From contig BDSL01000106.1 in the NCBI GenBank assembly GCA_003116995.1, positions 1 through 64,000 on the forward strand: a stretch of DNA of 64,000 nucleotides, written 5' to 3'. The translations under genes and the position numbers were made by a program. This document shows positions 53,916 to 64,000 of this stretch, piece after piece (the stretch's first letter is position 1; each line of letters begins with the position of its first letter). Source of the DNA: Yamagishiella unicocca. Its lineage: Eukaryota > Chlorophyta > Chlorophyceae > Chlamydomonadales > Volvocaceae. The notes under the pieces were generated by a model. The model saw only the letters and a program-made list of their open reading frames with translations. It had not been told where the DNA came from and ran no database searches.

Positions 53916-56900
53916 TCACCACGCCGCTGCTGGCGCGAGCATAGCCCTGCACTGCTGCGCCCGCGCCACGCTGCAGAACTGCGCCAGCCGCGGCAGCAGC
54001 CACGTCAGCGCCGACCAGAGCTCCGGCAGGTGCTGCACGGACCGCACCACCATACCCATCTGCCCGCTGTTGAGGGGGCGGGAGAGCCAGGTGCTGCAAG
54101 AAGCGGCGCCACGGGGAGGGAAGGGCGCGAACGGGTGTACTCAGTGACAAGGGGGGCTTAGGGGCGGTGGCCGGTGCCTTCGGGCTGCAGGTATGGTGCG
54201 CCACCGCCGAAAGGTAAGGCCAGCACAACGGAAAGCGGGACAGACGGGGCCGCGGGCGGGTATGGTGCAGCACTACCGGACCAGCGGCAGATCATACGGT
54301 GGCGCCAAAGCCTGGTGCGCCCGGGGTCAGGTGCGCTGCGGCCGCCAGGCGGATGGGTTTCGGAGCTGTGCCTTCCCCCGTGATTTACCCCCCTCCCCCG
54401 GCCGCACCTGTCCGTCCCGCTGGCATGCTGCAGCGCCGCCACGTGGTAGTCCCAGTACTTGGTGGTGAGGGCGGCCTGGGGGGGGGGGAGGTTTCGAGGA
54501 AGACCCGTGGATGCCAGAAAATAGCCGTTTAGGACAGAGGCGGAGAGGGGGAAGAGGGGGGAGAGGGGGTAACAGATAATCCGCGAATCCACGGCCAACA
54601 AACCAAGGGCGTTGAAGGAGGCGGTCCAGAACGTCGCTGTCCGCGTGCACTTGTCGGGCCCTATGCCCTCGCCATCCGAGGCACTTGCGAAGCGGCCCCC
54701 GGAAACGCCCCACCTGCCAGTTGCTGGGCAGCGGCCACAGCTCCGGCCCGCTCCCGTCGTCCTGCCTGGCGACCTCGTCACTCGATGGCTGCTGCGGCGG
54801 GTTCAGGTCCAGCGGCTTGAGCATCTCAGAAACCAGCCGAGTGTCCAGCAGCGGGCTGATGCAGCAGCCCACGGCGTGCTCCAGCCCCGGAACCAGCTGC
54901 AGCAGCGGGCCGAGGGGAAAGGGGGCCCGGGAGGGAGGGATGGAAGGCGGTGCGGGAGAGGGGGGAAAGGGGGCCGGAAAAGGCCGCGCCCGCGGCGACC
55001 GCCGTTCGTCAATCCTTCCTCACAGTACCTACGGCACTGGCTGGAGTGTGGCACCGCCGCAGCCTGCACTGACGCACCCACCCACCCGCACAAGGGCTTC
55101 GCCGAAGTCGAATATATTCGAATATACCCACACCTGCCCGCCCGCCATTCGCGGATTATCTCAACCCCCCGCCTACCTGCTCGCAGCCGTGCACCACCTT
55201 GGCCACCCCGGGCTCCTCCAGCAGCGTCCGCAGGCTGGCCAGCAGCGCCACCCCGTCAGTGGGGCCGGCAGCGGCGGCGTCCAGGACGTACACGGTGGCG
55301 GGCAGGACGCTGGCGGGGGCCGGCAACGGCGCTCCGGCGCCGGCGGCCACCGCCGCCGCCGGCTTCAGCGAGTCTACTGCCGGCGCGTACAGCATCACCA
55401 GCGCCGGCATGCCGCCCACGCACTTTGCGGACAGCCCGATCTGCGGGCACGACAGGCAGTGCGCCAGCGCGGTCACGTGGGACGAGCTGTACGGTACGGT
55501 GATGACGTGGGTCTCCGGCTCCGGTAGCAGGTCGGGCGGGATGGTGGGCGCCAGGGCCGCCGCCAGGGCGCGCGCCGGCTGCGTCGCCAGGAGCTCCGCC
55601 AGCGACGTCGCCGATACGGTGGCCGCCGCGCCCGCGCCGGCGGCTCCGAAACCACCGGCGGTGCTCACGGACGCAGCTGTCGCCGAGGGCAGGGTGCCCG
55701 CGTGGGTCGCCACCTCGTCGTCCTCGTCGCCGGCGTCCTCCTCCGCGTAGTCGTCTGCGTGGGTGTCCTCGCTTTCCGAGGGGCCCCACTCCGCCTCCCG
55801 CTCGGTCGGGTGGGTGGGCGTCAACCCGGCTGACAGCTCCAGGCTGCTGATGTTGAGGCGAATGGCCCAGTCGCGCGGGTTGGGCGAGGACTTGTCTACG
55901 GTGAACAGCTGCTGCATCTGGGGGAGGAGACGGGAGGAGGGAGGAGGAGGGAGGAGGAGGGAGGAGGAGGGAGGAGGAGGGAGGAGGAGGGAGGCGGGAG
56001 GAGGAGGGAGGAGGGAGGAGGAGGGAGGAGGAGGGAGGAGGGAGGAGGAGGGAGGAGGAGGGAGGAGGGGTGGATCGTGGCGCGGAGGGGGTCGCAGAGG
56101 TGCCGAGACGCGCTAGGAAGCGTGAGAGGGCTGAGATTACCCCCGAAGGTCGGCACATATGAAGTATTGAGGGGTGCCGGGTGGCGGTACAACCAGAAGG
56201 TACAGCGCGCGCGCGGCGAAGCGCCTCCTTGCTTGTTGGGAGGGGCCGGGGTTGGATTGGTGTGTCGACCCCCCCCACTCAACAATCGCCGCAGGTGGCG
56301 CACCCCTGCCCCCTCCCAGCCGGGCGTCTTCTGACCACGACGACGCCTGGGCCCTGCCCCCCCTGCACCCTGCCCCCCCCTGCGCCCTGCCCCCCCCTGC
56401 GCCCTGCCCCCTCCCAGCTGGGCGTCCCCGCCCCCACCTGCTGCGCAAGCACCACGGCGTTGATGGGGAAGACGCCGGGGGGCCTCCGCTCCTGGTACGC
56501 CTGCAGTACGACGACACAGTACGACAACACACGACACAACGTGGTGGGGCGGCTGTGTGGTACGTCGCAGCTGTGAGGGACCGCGGAGGGAGGCCGGCCA
56601 GCTGCAAGCAGCAGCGGAGGAATGCACGCCGCGAGACGCAGCGACAGCAACACACGTTGCCTCCTTCCCTGACCCCGCCATCCTCCCTTACGTAATCTGC
56701 TGACCCCGCTGGCTCCTACGCCCTGCTACCTCCGCCTCCCACCACCCCCCGGGGGCTCTACCCCTCACGCCGCACCTCGGGCAGCTCCCGCTTCAGCAGC
56801 GCCGCCACGTCCTTGACCAGCATGGAGTGCGGCGGCTGACCCGTGGGTCCGCGCGTCCGCCAGGTCCGCCGCAGCAGCGTGTGCGCCACTGCGCGCCGCG

Positions 56901-57155
56901 CCCGGTTCACAAACTCCGTCGCGCTGTTGCCGTCCAGCCGCTCCTGCAGTGCCCGCTCCAGCCGCAGGTAGTAGTCCGCTGGCTGGCCGGCAGGCGGCGC
57001 AGCGGAGGTGTCCCAGGGGCGGCTGACGGCGGCGGGGGGGCCGCCGCTGATGGCACGGCTGGCAGCAGCGACCGCAGCTCCGACGGGGCCAGCGGGCGCT
57101 GATGTGGCAGCCGCTAAGGGTGCCGCGGCGGCGCCGGAGGATCGGTAGCCGCCGG

Positions 57156-57187
<32 letters not shown>

Positions 57188-60100
57188 GCGGACTCCGCTC
57201 CGTTGGCCACTCCGGACGAGGGCGTCCTAGGGCGGGATTCCGAAGGCGCCAGGGAGGGACGACGCACGAGGGAGGCGGAGGGAGGTGAGGCCAGGCTGTG
57301 CTCCCGGCGGCGCTGCAGGCGCTCGTGCCAGCCCCCGGTCAGGACCCCCTACGTTGAGAGGCGCAGTCGCAGGTGCCCCGGGTGCCCCAGAAGCAAGCGC
57401 CGGAGCGCTGCCCTCACGACGTCACGCACCAGGCACCTGCTGCGCCGCCACACTGTGCATCGGGCCCTCCTGTAACCCTAAACCCCTGGGACCCTAAACC
57501 CCTGTAACCCTAAACCCCTGGGACCCTAAACCCCTGTAACCCTAAACCCCTGGGACCCACCTGAACCTCAGGCCCACGTAGGACTTGCCGCGCAGTAGCA
57601 CCGCAACCGAGGCCGCCAGCTCCTCGGGGTGCTGCGCCGCGAGCTCCAGGAGGGGCTCGTGGACCAGCTCGATGAGGTAGTTGGGGCTGGGCTTGGCGGC
57701 CTGGCGGCGGGGGGTAGCGGTGAAGGAGAGGGGAGGGGAGCAGCTGATGTTCTCGTACACGAGGTCCCAGGTGGGCCTTATCCCGCTCACCCACACGGCA
57801 CCCTGATCTTCTGAGGCAGTTGGCGGTTGCTGTCCGCCGCACGGTGCAGCACCCTGACGCTCCAACCAGCCCTCCCACCGACCTTGAAGATGTGAGGCTC
57901 GTCTTCGAAGAGCGCCCGCATCTGACCCTGCGCGGGGGCGGCGTTGGGGGAGGCAGGTGTCAGGACAGCCGCATAAAAGCGGCCATCGGAGCAGTGAGCC
58001 TTCGGGGGCTGTTAGCTGCGCATTGCAGCACCGTCGCGGGTGGAAATACGCCAATCGAAGGCTCTATAGCTACCGCGACTGTGCTCTGGAGCATCGCCAC
58101 CGCCATCACCACCATCACCACCACCGCCGCCACCACCACCACGGCCACCGCCGCCACCACGGGCCGCCCATCAACCCACATGCCGCCTCCGGAGCTGCCC
58201 GTCACTCGCTCCCTCCAGCAGGGGCCACACGCCTAGGGCGCCCGGAATGGCCAAAACACCGCCCACTTAAGCGGCACCCCCTCCCCCCTTCCCTCCTCGG
58301 CTCCTGGCCGGCCGTCCGCCCAGCCAAGCCCCAGCGTACCTTGGGCGGCTTGAGCCCCAGCTCCTGTAGCAGGATGCCGCAGGGGCTGGAGCGGACCGTG
58401 AAGGGCGGGTCGCACACCGGCGCGGCGGCTGTGGAGGCGCCCAGCGACGCCGCCGCCAGCAGCGCCAGTGCGCGCTTCGCATGCATGTCGGGCCGCCCCT
58501 CGGGGACCGCGGCGCGCAGGACGTCCTGCAGCGGCGCGGGCGTGGGGCAGTGGGGGGGTGATGAGGGGCGGTGAGGGGTGATGAGGGGTGATGAGGGGCG
58601 GGTGTGGGGCAGTGAGGGGTGATGAGGGGCGGGTGTGGGGCCGTGAGGGGTGGTGAGGGGCGGCGAGGGGTGACGAGGGGCGGGTGTGGGGTGTGGCGGG
58701 AGGCGGGGCGGGAGGCTTCGTGGCGCCACAGCGGTAGGAAGGTTGCCGATTCAAGGGATCAGGAAAGGAGTTATGCGCCAACGCTACAAAGCGGGCGCGC
58801 TGCGGAACGCGGGTTGCCGTGCGGTTGGGATGTCGTACAGTTGCGTCATCACAGTCGTACGGGTTGTGTTCCTCAATTGCCTCCCACCAGCGCCTCACCC
58901 GGACCCTGGGGGAGATGCTGGACGGCAGCTGGGTGCTGCTGGAGGCGGCGGAGTCGGCAACCACAGCGGTGCCGGTGATCGCGGCCCGCAGGGGCACGGG
59001 CTGTACGGCGGCCAGGTCGCCCAGCCGCCCAGCCGCCGCGTCCTGCGGGTGAGCGAGGTCGGAGCCGCGGTGGTTAGCGTTCGTTGGCGTTCGTTGGCAG
59101 TTGTTAAAGTACAAAAGTACAATCGTGATCAAGGAGCGCATGGACTCTGGCCAGCGGCAAATCAACAGCGGCTCAATCCTAGCAACACATCCCCCAGCTG
59201 CCCGCACCCCCAGCTGCCGCTCACCGCTATGAGCCGCTCCGCGTCCAGTCTGGCCGCCTTGGGCCCCGGTGCGCCGCCGATGGCGCTGATGACGATGTAG
59301 CCCCCGCCGTAGCCCCCGCCCTCGCCTCCGTGTCGGTGATCCGCATGGCCGCCGTTGGCCTGTTGGTGCGGCTGGTTGTGGTGGTGCTGGTTGCTGCCCG
59401 GCTGCCCCGCCCGCTCCGTCAGCACGGCGGCCAGGGAGAAGGACACGCCGCGGGACTTGGCCAGACGCTGCCGGGGCTCACTGGCGGCCTGGGGGTGCCC
59501 GAGCAGTGCCGCGGAGTTGAAGGAGCCGGGGGCGGGGGCGGGGGGGGGAGGGTTTATAAAAAAGAGCCGGTAAGTCGACATGGGGGGGGGGGAGGGGGTT
59601 GAGAGGGCGTGGGAGTGGAGTACGGGATGCGAGGGGTCGCCGCCTTGGGGCTCAGCGAGGGGCAAGGGGCGAAGGAGGGAGGGGCCAGAGGGGATATGGA
59701 CGGGTGCGCACGTGCGCCGGCAGGCGCACCTGGATCACCGCCTGTCCCAGGGCCGGCATGTTGAGCGAGTGCCGTACGCCCGACCCCGCCGGCTCGGCCT
59801 CAATGAGCGCCGCCGCCGCCGCGCGCCGTATGAGGCTGACGTCATCATCGGCCGGGTAGGCAGCCGCCACCGCGCGCCGCAGCGCCGCCTTGCGCAGCGC
59901 CGCCAGGTCCAACATCACGACGAACTGGTTCCTGTACGTTGTACGACACGGTACGACACGGTAGCTGTTGGCACATGGCTTGACAGACAGGCCCCCACAT
60001 GAGCAAGCGCGCCAGCAGGTTTCCCCAGCCCCCAAACCGCCTGCATTAGCCAACCACCTGGCCTTCCTCGTCCCTGCAACGACGCAGCCCCAGATTTGCG

Positions 60101-61886
60101 CCATCGCTGGCCGCGACAGGTCCTTGGCAATGGTGCGACGGCACACACAACAACTCCAGTATTAGTAGTATTAGTAGTGCGCCGGTCAGCACACTACTAA
60201 AACACCATGCAGCCGCGGCGATGAGGGCCCTATGAACCAATGCCCCACACCTTGCAATGTTGTCCACCCCACGCACCAGCCTAGCCCGGCCCCAGGCAGC
60301 GTGCTCGGTCCCGGCCGCGTCGCCCCGCTCCAATCCCGCCCCGCCCCATACCCCTACTCCGCCCTGCCTCCGCGTTGCCCCTGCCCCGCCCCTCCTCCCC
60401 CCCACGCCCCGCCGCCGCACCAGCTATCATTGCGCTCCACCTTCAGCGCGTCCGGCACCACCGCCGCTGCAGCCTCCACAAACTCCTTGAGCTTCGGCAG
60501 GTGGTTAGCGGGGTCCTTCCACACCGGGCCCATCTCCGGGTGCTGCGACAGGCGGATACCCACCTGCGACCCCAGGGTAGGGCGGTACGGGGGCGGCAGC
60601 TTTGCCGCGCGGACAGCAACAGCTGGTGTGCCTCCCGGTTGGGCAGCACCTACCCCGCCCGCCATCGCCACCTCTCAGCAGGACTGCGCACTGCAACCCC
60701 TTGCCTCTGCCCCCCACCCGCGCCCGCGCCGGGCTGCGAGAAAGACGGTCCAGCCGCCAGCCGCCCCACCTGCCCCCGTCCACCTGTCCTCCGCCCCGCC
60801 TCCCCGCCTCCACCCCGCCATCACCCGCCTCCCCGCCTCCACCCCGCCATCACCCACCTCCGCAAAGGTCACCAGCAGCTGGGGCTTCTCCCGCAGGATC
60901 GCCACCAGGCACCGCCTCAGCCTGGCCACCACGTCACTCCCGGGGAAGACCACCAGCAGCAGCGCCGACAGACCCTCTGCCGGCGAAGGCCCTGCCACCG
61001 ATCTGCCACCCGCGATCGCACGCGGTTTCGGAGCGTAGGTTGCTGGCGCAGCCGCGACGGTCCCGGCGTGTGGCGCAGGCGGGTGGTCGATCACTTTCAG
61101 CGGGTTCGGCACCGACGCGGCATCAGCGCTGCCTGCCGCCTCATCATCCGTTCCCCATGCTTTGCCCGGGGAGGGAGTCGACCAAGTCCAGCCGCCATCG
61201 TTGGCACAATCGGCCCAGCGTTCGCCCGTAGCCACGGCAACAGCGGCAGCAGCCCCATTCGTGCTGGTGGCCGTGGCCGCATCGCTCCCGTGGCCCCCGC
61301 TGACCCAGGGGTCGGCGCCGTCGTCCCGGCCGACACCGGAGTCGCTGGCCTCCCTCAACCCGACCTGCGCGGACCCCGAGGCAGCGACTGGCAACGCTGC
61401 TTCATCGCTGCCGTCGCCACCCGGTTCCTGACCTGCAGACGATGTCGCATCTGCCCCCGCGCCGCCGTCGCTGGCGGCAGCAGCGGCGGCGGCTCCGCCG
61501 GCAGCACCACCTGGCGGTGCCGGTGAGGCCGTGCTGGTCGCTGAAGGGCCCGACGGATCGCCGGCTGTTGGGGTGTTGTCGGGGGCAACGTAGCCGTTGC
61601 TGTCGTGCGGGTCGACGTCCAGGCTTAAGAAGATCAGGTCGTCAGTGGTGGAGAAGCCGCCGTTCAGCGTAAGCCAGTCGATGAGGTGCTTGAATGGCAG
61701 CTGTCCTGTCGGCCAGAACACCTGCTGCTGCCAGGCCTTTTTTAGGAAGGACTCTTCGCGCCGCGTTGGGGAGGTCGACGGCACGGGGAGCGAGGGTGGC
61801 ACCGGTAAGGACTTCATAACATGTACTACTGGAAATATTGCATCGGATGGCGATTTTGAGTCAAACCCCATGCCAGCAAGGGACAT
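53916..61886 (-). CDS. Large protein with C-terminal inactive 3'-5' exonuclease fold
   Basis: Fourteen exons (minus): 61886-60858, 60563-60421, 59931-59730, 59488-59225, 59042-58899, 58525-58340, 57927-57883, 57700-57561, 57295-56776, 56500-56438, 55917-55177, 54896-54714, 54475-54408, 54093-53916; 1301 aa. Residues 1040-1301 follow the RNase D/EXD1/Egalitarian-type exonuclease fold: PQIGLSAKCVGGMPALVML, VLDAAAAG, PGVAKVVHGCEQ, ISPLLDTRLVSEML, then WLSRPLNSGQMG and VQHLPELWSAL. The acidic metal ligands are missing: DxE is S1075-A-K1077, the HD of motif II is H1155-G1156, and motif III YxxxD is M1257xxxS1261. It should therefore bind nucleic acid at most, not cleave it. The N-terminal 900 residues hold short helical modules (FLKKAWQQQVFWPTGQ near 48, and DYYLRLERALQERLD) between Ala/Gly linkers. 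The exon 9 acceptor (CACAG, 57296) was chosen by phase and is the least certain junction. Confidence 0.8.
54490..54540. repeat. Dispersed intron repeat A, reverse copy
   Basis: gtttcgaggaagacccgtgg, atgccagaaaatagccgttt and aggacaga. It lies in intron 12 of the exonuclease-like gene, close to its acceptor. Confidence 0.85.
54575..54596. repeat. Dispersed intron repeat C, reverse copy
   Basis: gataatccgcgaatccacgg followed by cc. It lies in the same intron as the family A copy 35 bp away. Confidence 0.75.
55923..56070. repeat. gggaggagga array in exonuclease-like intron 10
   Basis: About 14 copies of a 7-10-bp purine motif lie directly before the acceptor of the exon at 55917 (on the minus strand a long CCTCCTCCCT tract). 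Confidence 0.95.
57471..57556. repeat. Interstitial telomere-like repeat beside a splice donor
   Basis: Five ccctaaacccc motifs separated alternately by tgta and tggga. On the minus strand they read GGGGTTTAGGG and begin about 4-7 nt after the donor of exon 8 (57561). ccctaaa is the plant-type telomere motif; Chlamydomonas reinhardtii uses TTTTAGGG. Telomeric origin is not proven. Confidence 0.9.
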
Positions 61887-64000
61887 AAGGGGCTAGCGAG
61901 GAGTAGACGGGGGCAGGGACTGCAACACAACTGCGGCACGCATATGGTTGCGGCCTGCAGGAAGTTGGCTTCAACCCGGGCGAATTCCCTTAAGACATTC
62001 CCTTAAGACATTCGTCACTTCTGTGACTGCTGCATAGGAACATTGCTGCGCACAGCCAGTGGCCCCGGAGTATACCTGCGGCTAAGAGCTCGACTGCGAG
62101 CTCCTGCCTCGATCCATCATGCGACCTATCCACGCCATGCTCAAATATGAAGCCAGTTAATTCCTGCCGAATCCAATCCTGAGAGCCCTCCATCCTTGTG
62201 TCAATGCTGCTCGATCTGCCTTGTGATCTGACCGAATGTCAGGCAGGATTCATCGCCTATGCTTCGCGTATATATCTTTTCGCAGACACGTCTACGCTGC
62301 ACTAGAATACGCGCGGAGCAAGGAAAAGAAAGGCGGGAAGCTAGCCTGAGCAATTGCCCCTTAAGCCGACGCACACAATGGAAATACCAAGTCGATTGTC
62401 CCTTAGATCCCGCAGGCGACAGCAAGTGTGTAATAATGATTGATGGTGCGGCTGCCGTACTATGTCGGCATTTACCACGCCCCAAGAACAGCGGACAACG
62501 TAGAAATGGTGTCCTTCAAGAATATCCTCCTGTCAGTGCATTTCATGATATCGGGCAGAATGGCAGAAGTAAGGCTTCCACCTCCGACATGGTGCCGGAC
62601 CTCCCCGGCGCAGTACTCGTCGTAACCTGCGTAGATCTTTCTCTTGATCCCATTCCCTCTTCCATGGAACATGAGTATGTTCAACACTTTAATGCAAGCT
62701 AAAAATAACAATTGCCATGATTAATTTTAGACGTTCTTGGCGCTAAAGTTCCATCCACGGAGAGTCGAAACATGGGTAACACCTGCTGCACAGGCTGGCT
62801 GGTCCTATTTGCGTTCTCAAGATAAATAACAGCCCCAGGCTTCCGTTTAACCTAAACGTAGAGAACTTTGAGGCAGATGCGTCTATGTGGGGACGTGCGG
62901 CAGGGTCCGGCTCAGAGCGGCTAGTCGGGGGTAGCTACGGATAGGGTAAGGGTGCATCAAGAAGCGTGGGGGATCCACTTCGAGTACAACGGAGGTGCTA
63001 TGAGGGATCATCAAGGGCGCCTTACCCTAGCTAAGATAGTCGGTTGACCTTTGCCTTGAGTATCCTTCTGGTTGGCATTCGGGTCTTCTGGTTGGCATTC
63101 GGGCCTTCTGGTTGGCATTCGGCATTTTTAGTTCAACTCCGGGAGCCTTGCGGTGGTCCCCCAACGGATACAGGACCTTACGTGAATTGGGACGGCATAC
63201 TTCCTCAGCATGGCATGGCGCAGGGGCCAGGGAGAGTCAACACACGGAAGACCTCAGCCGGCAACGGCAGCGTGTGGCAATTCCTTGAGTGAGTTCAGTG
63301 CACAAACACATTTCCCGCTTGCCGCGCAGTAAAATCTAACGTACGATTGTGTTAAAGCCTGCGAAGAGTAGGAAATTATTGTCCGGGCTAAGGTTCGTTT
63401 AACACTCATATAAGGGGGCTGCCAGACCGTAAAATCGGTGCATGGCAAAATTTCCCGCTCGGCCCCGCTCAGAGTACGGTACAGTGTATGCCAAAGTTCA
63501 AAGCCGGCGAGCAGTGAAATGAGCTCTCGTCTTAGCCTAGCCTCATGTGGCAAAGCAGGACTTGGCGGAGCAGGACAAAGCGCTAATTCGTTGCTCAGCT
63601 AGATTTCCCTCCCGCCGCATATTGCATTACAATGGACGGCGCCAACATCCACAGCCGCAAATAGTAGAACCTTTCGGCTACCAGAGCAACTTAATGCTGA
63701 AAGGTGCTGTTAACCGTATACGGCTCTTTTTGCAGGGCATCACTAACTGTCGGCGCTTTTGCAGCGTGTTGCAGCACAGCGTATACTAGCTCTTCGCTGA
63801 TCTTCAGGTGACTTCCTTCACTTCAAATCTCAGAAGCCATTGCGCCCATGACCGCACAATGGCTACGGAACTTATACTCGATTAAGCTCGAGCTCAACAT
63901 CTTGACTACGCACAAGGCGGTGGGCCCTGCAAATTTGCTTTGATCCGTACCGGCTTTGCAGTTAATGAGGAAGCCTTCAACAAATTTTCTGCGAATCAAG
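61887..64000. other. Right-end non-coding region
   Basis: Contains the presumed promoter of the exonuclease-like gene, then lower-GC unique sequence. Open frames up to 147 codons (62259-62702) lack the local codon bias and match nothing I know. Confidence 0.5.
63065..63124. repeat. 20-bp tandem repeat, three copies
   Basis: Three copies of cttctggttggcattcgggt with changes only in the last bases. It lies in the right-end non-coding region. Confidence 0.97.

Noticed and set aside
62259..62702. 147-codon plus-strand frame near the right end
   Set aside because: Codon use does not match the window's genes and nothing recognisable is encoded.

Overview
The window looks like nuclear DNA of a volvocine or Chlamydomonas-like green alga. 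Genes are GC-rich with strong G/C third positions. Introns are many and short, with GTGAGT/GTGCG donors and GCAG acceptors. Two TGTAA signals (the chlorophyte poly(A) signal) lie about 150 nt past one stop codon. The proteins are algal/plant in type: a thylakoid-lumen FKBP, tripeptidyl peptidase II with a transit-like N-terminus, and an IBR3/ACAD10-11-type acyl-CoA dehydrogenase. All exon models were built by hand from splice sites, frame continuity and family motifs. Every model given closes in frame with matching intron phases.

Layout. 1-6283: a 142-bp satellite array that runs off the left edge and shows higher-order structure. 6992-9229 (-): lumenal FKBP-type peptidyl-prolyl isomerase. 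11288-15079 (-): short-chain dehydrogenase/reductase. 15725-16308 (-): tentative 86-aa gene. 16867-21040 (-): SAND-domain protein, a candidate member of the volvocine regA-like (VARL) group. 22274-36177 (+): tripeptidyl peptidase II, 31 exons, 1515 aa. 37242-40319 (-): PLP-dependent group IV decarboxylase (LysA-like fold). 40539-46126 (+): phosphotransferase/acyl-CoA dehydrogenase fusion, 890 aa, sharing a 219-bp divergent promoter with the decarboxylase. 47896-50825 (-): low-complexity protein of unknown function, 726 aa. 53916-61886 (-): 1301-aa protein ending in a 3'-5' exonuclease fold that has lost its acidic active-site residues. The stretches between genes and 61887-64000 hold nothing I can call as a gene.

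The genes do not form a pathway cluster; this is ordinary eukaryotic gene order. The most unusual content is non-coding. Besides the satellite, at least eleven copies of a roughly 50-75-bp dispersed repeat lie in introns or directly beside a stop codon of four genes, in both orientations. Two further short repeat families often sit in the same introns. Many introns carry G-runs just after the donor and C-runs before the acceptor, and several hold minisatellites. The best protein-level leads are the inactivated exonuclease-like protein, the SAND-domain candidate regulator and a cysteine-rich linker in the acyl-CoA dehydrogenase fusion.
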